Shown here: positions 8,843 through 16,444 of the stretch, in pieces
Numbering within the stretch: the first letter of the stretch is position 1
How the letters are laid out: the number at the start of each line of letters is the position of its first letter
NCBI RefSeq assembly: GCF_021168455.1
Contig: NZ_JAJOZR010000011.1
Span: 1 to 64,000 of the forward strand
Source: Ferranicluibacter quercicola
GTDB lineage: Bacteria; Pseudomonadota; Alphaproteobacteria; Rhizobiales; Rhizobiaceae
Length of the DNA: 64,000 bases
Direction: 5' to 3'
Made by a program: the position numbers and the translations under genes
The notes under the pieces: model-generated
Told to the model about the DNA's origin: nothing
Seen by the model: only the letters and a program-made list of their open reading frames with translations
Databases searched by the model: none

Positions 8843-9661
8843 TCAGCGGCTGAAGATGCCGGGTCGCAGCTTTTCGCCGATCAGACAATCCACGGCGGCG
8901 GGATTTGCGACGGGGATGGGGCGGAGCGGCGGCTGGTGCCCGCTGACCTCCATCACGAGTTTCTGACGGATGGCAACAGCGAAATCCTGCGGGGTGTGGA
9001 TCGGCAGGACGAAGGCGCCGGGGCCGCCGATGACGCAGTCGCCGTAATAGCGGTCGAGCCGGACGCCGACACCGGTGGGGCGGATGATGATGGCAAGACC
9101 GTTGACGATGATGCCGCTGCGCACGGCCATGTCCCGCGCGGGCAGAACCGGCGGGCCGAGATTGTTGGGACCATCGCCGGACACATCGATGACGCGACGC
9201 TGGCCGTCGAAGGCATTGGTGTCGATCATGCCCGTCGCATAGGTCAGCGCATTGGAAATCGAGGTGCCACGGCGGGTGGTGACGGGCCGGGCGGCGATTT
9301 CGTCGGCAAAGGCGGCAGCGTCCGCAGCGCTCGAGATCCGGTGCCAGTCCACCCGCGAGCTTTCATTGACGCTGCCGGCCCACTCGAAATAGCTGATGGC
9401 GATTTCGCCGATCAGGCCGCCGCGAACGGCGTCGATGAACTCCCGGTGGCGCAGCGCGTCGAGATAGCCGGCCCGCTGGATGCGCGCCTCCTCCAGATCC
9501 ATCGATCCCGACATGTCGACGGCCAGAACCAGCTCGATATCCACGTCGCGACCTCCGGGTGCGGCGATGGTCGTTATGTGCGTCGCTTGGGTTGTGGAGG
9601 GGGTGTCGGGGAGCCCTTGGACGGAAAGGCCCATCAGCAATGCAATTCCCGCCAAGATCAT
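8843..9661 (-). CDS. DUF1194 von Willebrand factor A-like protein, exported
   Basis: The 272-residue protein has a short hydrophobic N-terminus (MILAGIALLMGLSV) that looks like a signal peptide, then a VWA-like fold with the metal-binding DxSxS motif (AVDMSGSMD) and later VSGDGPNNLGPP and a conserved YYGDCVIGGPGAFV block. These are marks of the DUF1194 family of periplasmic alphaproteobacterial proteins without known function. The longer frame to 9790 has no signal-like start. It is divergent from the glucanase gene and convergent, six bases apart, with the amine oxidase gene. Confidence 0.8.
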   Translation of the reverse strand: MILAGIALLMGLSVQGLPDTPSTTQATHITTIAAPGGRDVDIELVLAVDMSGSMDLEEARIQRAGYLDALRHREFIDAVRGGLIGEIAISYFEWAGSVNESSRVDWHRISSAADAAAFADEIAARPVTTRRGTSISNALTYATGMIDTNAFDGQRRVIDVSGDGPNNLGPPVLPARDMAVRSGIIVNGLAIIIRPTGVGVRLDRYYGDCVIGGPGAFVLPIHTPQDFAVAIRQKLVMEVSGHQPPLRPIPVANPAAVDCLIGEKLRPGIFSR

Positions 9662-9820
9662 GTCATCCAATCCCTGCTTCGCACCGTAGAGGCGAACATT
9701 AACACAACGGGTGATGGCGGCGACCGGTAAGCGGCAGCATGGCTTCAACACTCGGTGAGTGCAAGAGATGTTGAGCGCAAGAGACGGCACGCTTTGCGTA
9801 ACCGCTCGTCAGGAGTTGCG

Positions 9821-11110
9821 ATGCTTTTCAAGGATACGACCGACGCCGGGCTGATCGATCGATTTCAGCTGGGCGCGTTCCGGTATTTCATGCGGTTTAC
9901 GCATCCGGAAACCGGTCTCGTTGCCGACAGTTCGCAGGAAGGGTCGCCGGCCAGCGTCGCCGCAACCGGCTTCGGCCTGTCGGCGTTGCCCGTCGGCGTC
10001 GAGCGCGGCTGGCTGTCCCGCGCGGATGCGGCGGAGCGGGCGCTGAAGACGCTGCGCTTCCTGCGTGACAGCGAGCAGAGCCGCGATACGCTGGCCACCG
10101 GCTATAAGGGTCTCTACTACCACTTTCTGGAGATGAAGAGCGGACGGCGGGCGTGGCGCAGCGAGATCTCGCTGATCGACAGCGCGCTGCTGATCGCCGG
10201 CGCCATCACCGTCGGGGCCTATTTCTCCGAGGCGACGCCGGCGGAAAAGGAAATTCGCGATATCGCCGACATGATTTACGCCCGCGCCAACTGGGCCTGG
10301 GCGCTGGACGAGGAGGATACGCTGGCGCTCGGCTGGAAGCCGCGCAGCGGTTTCCTTCCCTATCGCTGGCATGGATATAGCGAGGCGGTCATTCTCTACA
10401 CGCTCGCCTTGTCCTCGCCGTCCTACCCGATCCCGGCCAAGAGCTATCTCGCCTTCGGCAACCAGTGCGACTGGAAGGAGGCGCTCGGCAAGCCGTTCCT
10501 CTATGCCGGGCCGCTGTTCATCCATCTGTTCTCGCATGCCTGGATCGATTTCCGCGGCATTCGCGATACGGCGATGGTCGAGCATGACAGCGACTACTTC
10601 GAGAACACCCGCCTCGCGATCAATGTGCAGCGCGATTATGCCGAGCGAAACCCCGAGGCCTTTACGGGTTACGGCAGGGATTGCTGGGGGCTGACCGCGT
10701 GTGACGGGCCGGAGCGGTCACGCCGCCTGCGGGATGGCCGCCAGCAGTACTTCTCTGGCTATGCGGCGCGCGGCGCGCCCTTCGGGCCCGATGACGGCAC
10801 GCTTGCACCCTGGGCGCCGCTCGCCTGCCTGCCGTTCAACGAGACGGCGGCCCTGGCGGGAACGCGCCATATGCTCGAGACCTATCCGGGTGTGGTCGAG
10901 GAAGACGGCTTCATCGGCAGCTTCAATCCCAGCGTTCCCGCGCGCACCCCCGAAGGATGGATGAACACCCGGCGGATCGGGCTCGACCAGGGCATTCTGC
11001 TGATGATGATCGAGAACCACAGGACTGGTTTTTTCTGGAACCTGCTGCGATCTTCGACGCCGATCCGGCGCGGGCTGAAGCGTGCCGGTTTCGCCGGCGG
11101 ATGGCTGTAG
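9821..11110 (+). CDS. Glucoamylase-family (GH144-like) glycoside hydrolase
   Basis: The 429-residue protein looks like the COG5368 / glycoamylase-like family, whose characterised members include endo-beta-1,2-glucanases (GH144) with an (alpha/alpha)6 barrel. Recognisable blocks are FRYFMRFTHPETGLVADSS at the N-terminus, GYKGLYYHFLEM, the central LPYRWHGYSEAVILYTLAL, and the LFSHAWIDFRG segment. There is no signal peptide, so a cytoplasmic enzyme is expected. The start at 9821 follows AGGAG. Rhizobia make cyclic beta-1,2-glucans, so turnover of these is a reasonable but unproven role. Confidence 0.8.
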   Translation: MLFKDTTDAGLIDRFQLGAFRYFMRFTHPETGLVADSSQEGSPASVAATGFGLSALPVGVERGWLSRADAAERALKTLRFLRDSEQSRDTLATGYKGLYYHFLEMKSGRRAWRSEISLIDSALLIAGAITVGAYFSEATPAEKEIRDIADMIYARANWAWALDEEDTLALGWKPRSGFLPYRWHGYSEAVILYTLALSSPSYPIPAKSYLAFGNQCDWKEALGKPFLYAGPLFIHLFSHAWIDFRGIRDTAMVEHDSDYFENTRLAINVQRDYAERNPEAFTGYGRDCWGLTACDGPERSRRLRDGRQQYFSGYAARGAPFGPDDGTLAPWAPLACLPFNETAALAGTRHMLETYPGVVEEDGFIGSFNPSVPARTPEGWMNTRRIGLDQGILLMMIENHRTGFFWNLLRSSTPIRRGLKRAGFAGGWL

Positions 11111-11125
11111 GCTTTTCCAGGCGGT

Positions 11126-11149
11126 CCGGCCCGCTGTGTCGCGGGCCGG
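11126..11149. terminator. Bidirectional terminator-like stem between convergent genes
   Basis: A perfect 9-bp GC stem (CCGGCCCGC / GCGGGCCGG) with a six-base loop lies between the glucanase stop and the cbtA stop. No long T run follows on either strand. Confidence 0.5.
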
Positions 11150-11156
11150 TGTCCCG

Positions 11157-11915
11157 TCATGCCGCCTTGAGAAAGCGGTCGTTGAGGGCGCCGGAGACGG
11201 TGCCGAGGACGAGCCAGAAGGCCAGTGTGGTTGCCAGTGCCGCAACCGCGAATTCCGCGCCGAGAACGGCGGGGACGGGGCTTGCGATATCGCCCGGCTG
11301 GGGTGCGCCGTAGATGTGGGGCAGGGCGAGGAGGACAAAGCCCGCACCTTTCGCCACGATCTCCCGTCGCAGCGCGATCAGGCCGAGACCGAGCGCCGAA
11401 AGCGCCGTTGTGGCGAGCCACCACGTCTGGCGATCGCCGAGGTCGGCGGCGGGAAAGCCGGGCAACTCGGGGGGAAGGCCGAGAGCCGGAAGCATGTGGA
11501 CCGACAGCCAGCCGAGGGCACCCCAGGTGAGGCCGGTGCGCAAGGTCGGCGGGCTGCCGGTCAGGATGCCGATGCCCCCCAGCAGCAGGCCGAAGCCGGC
11601 ACCCGTCACCAGATTGGCGATCAGCGTGCCTGAGAAGCGGCTCATGCCGAACATGATGCCGCCCTCCGCATGCGCCTCGCCGTCATGCGCGTAGGCCGGC
11701 GTTACCGGCTGCAGCGCGGCTGCGAAGGTCGCAAAGAGCGCGCCGGAGCCACGTGCGGAATGCTCGTGTGCCGCCGGGGCTCCCGGGGCGGGTTCGCCCT
11801 CGTAGGTTTCCGCATGGAGGATCAGCGGCACGACGCGGAGTTCCTGCGCCGCTGTCATGAAGAGGCCTGCGATAAGGCCGGCGCAGATGGCGGCCAGAAG
11901 TGTCTTGACGATCAT
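11157..11915 (-). CDS. cbtA: CbtA-type cobalt transporter subunit
   Basis: The 252-residue protein has about five transmembrane helices and the CbtA layout: a first helix (LLAAICAGLIAGLFMTAAQEL), a loop with a His-containing acidic segment (HDGEAHAEGG), and four helices further on with PHIYGAPQP. CbtAB was predicted as a B12-regulated cobalt importer from its genomic association with cobalamin riboswitches. Here cbtB and a cobalamin riboswitch lie directly upstream on the same strand, which strongly supports the call. The start at 11915 has AAGGGAT upstream. Confidence 0.88.
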   Translation of the reverse strand: MIVKTLLAAICAGLIAGLFMTAAQELRVVPLILHAETYEGEPAPGAPAAHEHSARGSGALFATFAAALQPVTPAYAHDGEAHAEGGIMFGMSRFSGTLIANLVTGAGFGLLLGGIGILTGSPPTLRTGLTWGALGWLSVHMLPALGLPPELPGFPAADLGDRQTWWLATTALSALGLGLIALRREIVAKGAGFVLLALPHIYGAPQPGDIASPVPAVLGAEFAVAALATTLAFWLVLGTVSGALNDRFLKAA

Positions 11916-12122
11916 AGATATCCCTTTCGGAGCCGCGCCTTGCCGGCGTGCTCTCGTCCTGTGCCTGTGTGGGAGGATCCGATCTGTCGGCACGACGAGG
12001 CGCAGCACGGCCGGCGCGCACGCACACAGGCGGTCGCGTCGGGCATGCCGGCGTCAGCGGCGCAACGCCCGGTCGCGGGGCTTTGCGCTCGCCTGTCGCT
12101 CGAGAGATCGGGCCTGTTTACG

Positions 12123-12299
12123 CTAGTGGCAGGGGAAGCCGAACGAGTGGCGGACGTCGTGCGCGGTATCGTGCAGCACGGCCGAATTGGCCAGACCGGC
12201 GCCGAACACGAGGAACGCCCCGATGCACAAGGACAGGAAACCCGCAATCATGCGGTCATTGAGGGAAAGCGAAACGCCAGATGCGTTGGTAACAGCCAT
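12123..12299 (-). CDS. cbtB: CbtB small cobalt transporter subunit
   Basis: A 58-residue ORF runs from ATG at 12299 to TAG at 12123. It has one membrane helix (MIAGFLSLCIGAFLVFGAGL) and a C-terminal metal-binding tail, HDTAHDVRHSFGFPCH, which is the hallmark of CbtB. The His and Cys residues probably hand cobalt to CbtA. It lies between the cobalamin riboswitch and cbtA, 207 bases upstream of cbtA. Confidence 0.9.
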   Translation of the reverse strand: MAVTNASGVSLSLNDRMIAGFLSLCIGAFLVFGAGLANSAVLHDTAHDVRHSFGFPCH

Positions 12300-12364
12300 G
12301 ACAACCTCCGTGATGGCAATGTGGGACGTGTCCCACTCCTTTGGGCGAAATGCCCGACATCAAT

Positions 12365-12594
12365 CGGCAGGTGTCCTGGCTCGCGGTGTCTGATGCCGGG
12401 TGGCATCGTCGGATCTTCCTCGCCTTCCCGCAGATCGGAGATATCCCCGTCACCACAGTGGCTTCTACCGGTTGCCCGGCATGAAAGACCCTGACCGCTC
12501 TACAGTCGCGGGGTCGGCCGTGATTGAGGTGCCGCACTGGGTCCACCCGTCACGTTCCCATTTACTCCCCGGATGGTGTGGCACCCGGAGAACC
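12365..12594 (-). promoter_or_regulatory. Cobalamin (adenosylcobalamin) riboswitch
   Basis: On the minus strand the conserved elements occur in order: a 5' P1 side near GGTTCTCCGGGTGCC, GGGAACGTGACGGGTGG, the block with CCCGCGACTGT, then GCCACTGTGG, GGGAAGGCGAGGAAG, and the B12-box 3' segment GCGAGCCAGGACACCTGCCG. The leader ends about 65 bases before the cbtB start. Between them are a small hairpin (GGGC-ATTTC-GCCC, 12343-12355), AAAGGAG, and a GTGGGAC/GTCCCAC inverted repeat (12321-12336), likely parts of the expression platform. Binding of B12 is expected to switch off the cobalt uptake genes. Confidence 0.92.
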
Positions 12595-12662
12595 TCTTGA
12601 TGAGGATCACTATGACGTGTGCGGAACGGCTGTCAATCGCCGTGATCCGCCTGTCGCACGGA

Positions 12663-13148
12663 TCAGAGCGTTGCGGCGAGGGCTGCAAGCTGGTCGGCGC
12701 ACTGGTTCCAGCCTTCGTGGAAGCCCATCTGCTCATGCGCGTCGCGATCGGTCTTCGTCCAGTGGCGGACGCGGGCCGTGTAGCGTGTGCCGTCGTTCTC
12801 CGGCTCGAAGGTGATGATGCCGGTCATGAAGGGTTTTTCCGACGGCGTCCATGCGCGGATATAGGCGTCCGTAAAGACAATCTTTCGATCCGGCACGATC
12901 TCGAGATAGACGCCGCGATTGGGCATTTCCGTGCCTTCCGGGCTCTTCATGACGATCAGGTTCGAGCCGCCGACGCGCAGATCGACCTCGGCCGTCGCGA
13001 TCGTCCAAGGTTTCGGCACGAACCATTGCTGGATAAGCGCAGGCTCCGTCCAGCAGCGGAACAAGGCGTTTGGCGTGGCAGCGATGTGGCGGGTGATGAC
13101 GAGGTCGCGATCGTCGGAGGTGGTGGGGTCTGTCATGGTCTCGGGCAT
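12663..13148 (-). CDS. SRPBCC / AHSA1-like (START-fold) protein
   Basis: The 161-residue protein has the AHSA1 C-terminal-type helix-grip fold: ITRHIAATPNALFRCWTEPALIQQWFVPKPWTI, then FTDAYIRAW and a C-terminal helix HEGWNQCADQLAALA. These proteins bind hydrophobic ligands; many are paired with ArsR regulators, but none is next to this one. The start at 13148 (MPETMTDP) follows AGGAC; 13196 is another possible start. Function unknown. Confidence 0.75.
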   Translation of the reverse strand: MPETMTDPTTSDDRDLVITRHIAATPNALFRCWTEPALIQQWFVPKPWTIATAEVDLRVGGSNLIVMKSPEGTEMPNRGVYLEIVPDRKIVFTDAYIRAWTPSEKPFMTGIITFEPENDGTRYTARVRHWTKTDRDAHEQMGFHEGWNQCADQLAALAATL

Positions 13149-13241
13149 GGTCTGTGTCCTGGGTCGGCGCGTGCGTTCCGGCGGAGTGTCGGTCATCCGG
13201 CGCTGACTGTCGAGGCCTTTACAACGGTCTTCGATCTCCGA

Positions 13242-13775
13242 TCAGGGACCGGCGGGGGAGGACTGGATCTTGACGATCGCTGTCGTCCATTTCGGTGCCT
13301 CGGGCGGGCCGGTGCGGGGTGCGGGGAAGACGAGGGAGGTGCGCAGCGGAGCAGAGTGACCCGGCGGGATGCGGGCGATGATCAGCGCATCGTCGCGACC
13401 AATCGTCCGGCAGGTGCCCGACGGGCAATCATCGAGCGTGACGTCGAGGGTGAAGTAATCGAGAAAGGCGGCGCCGTCATTGTGGACCGTGCCGGTCACG
13501 ACATAGCTGCTGGCCGGCGTGCTCTTTTCGAATTGGAGATTTTCCAGCCGGACCTCGCTTGCCGCGATCGTCGCGACGGGCCGATCTGCCGTAACGGGCG
13601 ACAACGGTTCTGGCGGACGGGCATTGTCGTCGGTCCACCAGACGACGAAAGCACTGACGAGGCCGACGGCGACGAGCACCGAAAGCGCCGGCTCGGCCAT
13701 CTTGCGAAACCGCTGGTCCCAGACGGCAAGCGCGACGACCACGAAGCTCGCGATCGCGAGCGAAATCCAAAGCAT
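13242..13775 (-). CDS. Hypothetical membrane protein with extracytoplasmic beta domain
   Basis: I do not recognise a family for this 177-residue protein. It has two adjacent hydrophobic helices at the N-terminus (LWISLAIASFVVVALAVW and LSVLVAVGLVSAFVVWW), then about 120 residues predicted to be mostly beta strand, with two cysteines (DDCPSGTC) that could form a disulfide. The layout (SYVVTGTVHNDG) resembles FxLYD/DUF3426-type periplasmic domains that sense or bind something at the membrane surface. It is monocistronic, between an SRPBCC gene and a divergent ferritin-like gene. Confidence 0.6.
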   Translation of the reverse strand: MLWISLAIASFVVVALAVWDQRFRKMAEPALSVLVAVGLVSAFVVWWTDDNARPPEPLSPVTADRPVATIAASEVRLENLQFEKSTPASSYVVTGTVHNDGAAFLDYFTLDVTLDDCPSGTCRTIGRDDALIIARIPPGHSAPLRTSLVFPAPRTGPPEAPKWTTAIVKIQSSPAGP

Positions 13776-13948
13776 GAACGGCCTCCCCTTGCATTCCTAT
13801 ATAGGGACGACACGGCCGGGTTGAAAGCGGACGCGGTGAATCAAAAGGGGAACAAAGGTGAGATCGTTCAGTTCCTCAGCCGCAGAAACACCGTTTGAAC
13901 CACCGCGGCGGCAAGCCTGTCCCGCGGACCCCGTGAAAGGATAAAACC

Positions 13949-14452
13949 ATGGCAGGAAAAGCTCTCGAGGATCTGTTCCACGACATGCTCAAGGATGTCT
14001 ACTACGCCGAAAAGAAGATTGCGAAGACGCTGCCGAAGATGGCCCGTGGCGCGCAGAGCCCCGAGCTGAAGGCTGCTTTCGAGAAGCATCGTGAAGAGAC
14101 CGAAGGCCAGATCGAACGCCTCCAGCAGGTTTTCGAAATCTTCGGCAAGCGCGCGACGGGCAAGACCTGTGCCGCCATCGAAGGCATCATCGAGGAGGGC
14201 GAGGAAGTCCTGGAGGAATTCAAGGGCTCTCCGGCCGTGGATGCCGGTCTTCTCGCCACCGCACAGGCGGTCGAGCACTATGAAATGGCACGCTACGGCA
14301 CGCTGAAGACCTGGGCCGGTCTGCTCGGTCTCGACGAAGCCGTCAAGCTGCTCGACGAGACGCTGAAGCAGGAAGAGAAGACCGACGCCGACCTGACGAA
14401 GCTGTCGAAGGCTGTCAATGCCAGCGCCATGACGAAGGCGAAGGCGGCCTGA
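13949..14452 (+). CDS. Ferritin-like DUF892 (YciE/YciF-type) protein
   Basis: The 167-residue, mainly helical protein belongs to the DUF892 ferritin-like family. The first helix (DLFHDMLKDVYYAEKKIAK) and the later EHYEMARYGTLK segment carry the Glu/His residues expected to bind a di-iron centre. In enterobacteria, YciE/YciF-type genes are stress-induced; the exact reaction is not known. It sits next to a siderophore uptake operon, which would fit iron or oxidative stress, although it is on the opposite strand. AAAGGATAAAACC upstream gives a clear ribosome site. Confidence 0.85.
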   Translation: MAGKALEDLFHDMLKDVYYAEKKIAKTLPKMARGAQSPELKAAFEKHREETEGQIERLQQVFEIFGKRATGKTCAAIEGIIEEGEEVLEEFKGSPAVDAGLLATAQAVEHYEMARYGTLKTWAGLLGLDEAVKLLDETLKQEEKTDADLTKLSKAVNASAMTKAKAA

Positions 14453-14477
14453 GCTTCAGGCTGATGCCACAGATGAG

Positions 14478-14511
14478 AACGCCGGCCGGATCGCTCCGCG
14501 CCGGCGTTTTC
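14478..14511 (+). terminator. Rho-independent terminator of the ferritin-like gene
   Basis: AACGCCGGC (14478-14486) pairs perfectly with GCCGGCGTT (14500-14508), with an internal CGGA/TCCG extension, and the stem is followed by TTC. It lies 25 bases past the stop codon. Confidence 0.75.
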
Positions 14512-14527
14512 ATGTCAGGAAGAGACC

Positions 14528-15652
14528 TCATTCCGAGAGGCTGATCCAGTAGGCGCCCTCGAACGGGACCGCGGCAAAGCGGGTGTTGATTTCGGCAAGC
14601 GTCGCCTTGGGGTCGAGATCGGCGAAGAGATCGGGTCGAAGCCAGCGGGCGAACGCTTCTGCCGCGAGAATGTTGAGCGGCACTGCGTTGAAGAAATTCC
14701 ACAAGCCGTGCACCCGCTTGTCGCGTACCCCCTTGAGGTTGGCGAGAATGGGGGAGGTGACGACCTGAGCGAGCGTCGTCCGGGCCTCGTCATCCGGCAC
14801 GCCGGGGCCGATGGAAAAGGTGCTGTAGGTGCCGCCGGGGGAGCCCGTGGCGATGTAGACCTCGGGATCGGCGGCGATCAGATATTCCGTGCTGACGATG
14901 CCGCCCTGGGCGGGCAGGTTTCCCTCCGCGATGTTCCGGCTGCCGGTGAGGCCGATGAAGGCGCCCAGTCCGCCCGTGCCATAGGCGTAGCAGCACTTGT
15001 CCGGGTTGGGGAAGGCATCCATCAGCACCGTCGGGCCGGGGGCGGTCGCCTGCGCCACGCGGTCGCGGATGCGTTGCAGATGCGTCTCGTAAAAAGTCGC
15101 GAAATCCTCGGCCTGCGCCTCGCGATCAAGGACGGTGCCGAGCAGGCGCATGGCGGAGGGCGTGTTCTTCAGCGCGTCGCTGTTGAAATCCACCACGATG
15201 ACGGGGACGCCTGTGCTTTCCAGATAGTCGATGGCGCGCTTGCCGAGTTCGGTATCGGCCTGCCAGTTCGCCATGATCGCGAGATCGGCGTTCAGCGACA
15301 GGATCGTCTCGAAGGACAGGCCGTCGCCGGTACCGTCGCCGATGGTGGGGAGTTTCGCGATGGCCGGAAAGCGCTTCTCGAAGGCGGCGTAGATTTCCGG
15401 GTTGTCGCCCTTCATGTCGCCCGACCAGCCTGCGAGCAGGCTGACGGGATCCGGATGAAGGAGCGAAAGCGCGACAAGGTTGAAGCCGCTGCCGAGCAGG
15501 ATCGCCTTCGGCTTCTCCTTGATCGTCACGGTGCGCCCGATGGAATCGCTAACGGTCAAAGGGAAGGTGGAAGCACTTGCCGTACCCACCTGCAGAGAGG
15601 CGACCAGCGAGACGAGACAGAGGAGAACGGCGAACAGGCGGCGCGAAAACAT
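14528..15652 (-). CDS. Iron-siderophore ABC transporter substrate-binding protein (FecB/FepB-like)
   Basis: The 374-residue protein has a Sec signal peptide (FAVLLCLVSLVASLQVGTASA) and a type III periplasmic binding fold with TVTIKEKPKAILLGSG, the PTIGDGTGDGLSFETILSLNADL segment that is diagnostic for siderophore or heme-binding proteins, and a helical backbone linker. It is the last gene of the operon with fhuF and the TonB receptor, six bases after fhuF. No permease or ATPase follows; the next gene is on the other strand, so the importer must borrow membrane parts encoded elsewhere. Confidence 0.85.
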   Translation of the reverse strand: MFSRRLFAVLLCLVSLVASLQVGTASASTFPLTVSDSIGRTVTIKEKPKAILLGSGFNLVALSLLHPDPVSLLAGWSGDMKGDNPEIYAAFEKRFPAIAKLPTIGDGTGDGLSFETILSLNADLAIMANWQADTELGKRAIDYLESTGVPVIVVDFNSDALKNTPSAMRLLGTVLDREAQAEDFATFYETHLQRIRDRVAQATAPGPTVLMDAFPNPDKCCYAYGTGGLGAFIGLTGSRNIAEGNLPAQGGIVSTEYLIAADPEVYIATGSPGGTYSTFSIGPGVPDDEARTTLAQVVTSPILANLKGVRDKRVHGLWNFFNAVPLNILAAEAFARWLRPDLFADLDPKATLAEINTRFAAVPFEGAYWISLSE

Positions 15653-15658
15653 TGGGTC

Positions 15659-16438
15659 TCAGTGTCCTTTTGGCGGGGCTTCGCCGCGCTGGGCGGGTAA
15701 GGCGCAGAGCGCGCCGCAGCTCGGAATGCCGGGAAGGAGGTAGCGCAGGCAGCAGACCTTGCGGCGACAGACGGTCTCGTCGCCGACGGGCTCATGGCGC
15801 AGACAGCCGCGGAAGGGGTTCGCTGTGCCATCGGCGAGGACCGGCTGCTCGAACAGCGGGCGGGCCGCCCAGTCGTCGCTGCCGCCGGCCGGTGCCGTGG
15901 CATTGATCGCGTAATCGATATAGACGGCCGCATTGTTCCAGGCGAGTTTCGGTGCGAGACCCGCGGCGGACTTCATCGCCGCGACCACGGCGGCAAGGTG
16001 CCGGTGGACCAACGGCACGACATAGCCGTCCGCGCCATCGGCTGCGTCGGCCTCGCTCCAGTCGCCCTCGGTTTCGAGACCAAAGGCCCGCGGCAGGCCG
16101 TCTTCGGCAAGCGCGATGGTCATGCTGGCGAGATCGACCGGCAGGACGTAGTCGGCACGGCGTGCGACGATGAAGGGGATCGTCAGTCCGGCGAAATAAT
16201 AGAGCGACCACATGGAGGCGATCGCCCGCCGGTCGCTGCCGCCATGGGCTTGTGCATAGCGATCGAGCGCCGCGGTAAAGGCCGGAGACGAAAAGAATCC
16301 GGCAAGGGGCAGCGCCCCTTCCAGATCCCGCGACAGCATCATCTTTTCGCCGCACCAGGCATGCTCGCCGGTAAAGACCGATTTCAGTTCCGGCGGGCGG
16401 AAGGCGTCGTTCGTTGACGAGGAAGGGGTCGGGATCAT
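15659..16438 (-). CDS. fhuF: FhuF-like siderophore-iron reductase
   Basis: The 259-residue cytoplasmic protein matches the FhuF family, which reduces ferric siderophores after import to release Fe(II). The C-terminal [2Fe-2S] motif is visible as VCRRKVCCLRYLLPGIPSC with a further Cys in GALC, that is CC-x10-C-x3-C. Known FhuF proteins such as that of E. coli have CC-x10-C-x2-C, so one spacing differs here; an additional Cys lies five positions before the CC pair. Six bases separate it from both neighbours in the operon, consistent with tight co-expression. Confidence 0.85.
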   Translation of the reverse strand: MIPTPSSSTNDAFRPPELKSVFTGEHAWCGEKMMLSRDLEGALPLAGFFSSPAFTAALDRYAQAHGGSDRRAIASMWSLYYFAGLTIPFIVARRADYVLPVDLASMTIALAEDGLPRAFGLETEGDWSEADAADGADGYVVPLVHRHLAAVVAAMKSAAGLAPKLAWNNAAVYIDYAINATAPAGGSDDWAARPLFEQPVLADGTANPFRGCLRHEPVGDETVCRRKVCCLRYLLPGIPSCGALCALPAQRGEAPPKGH

Positions 16439-16444
16439 CCGGGC

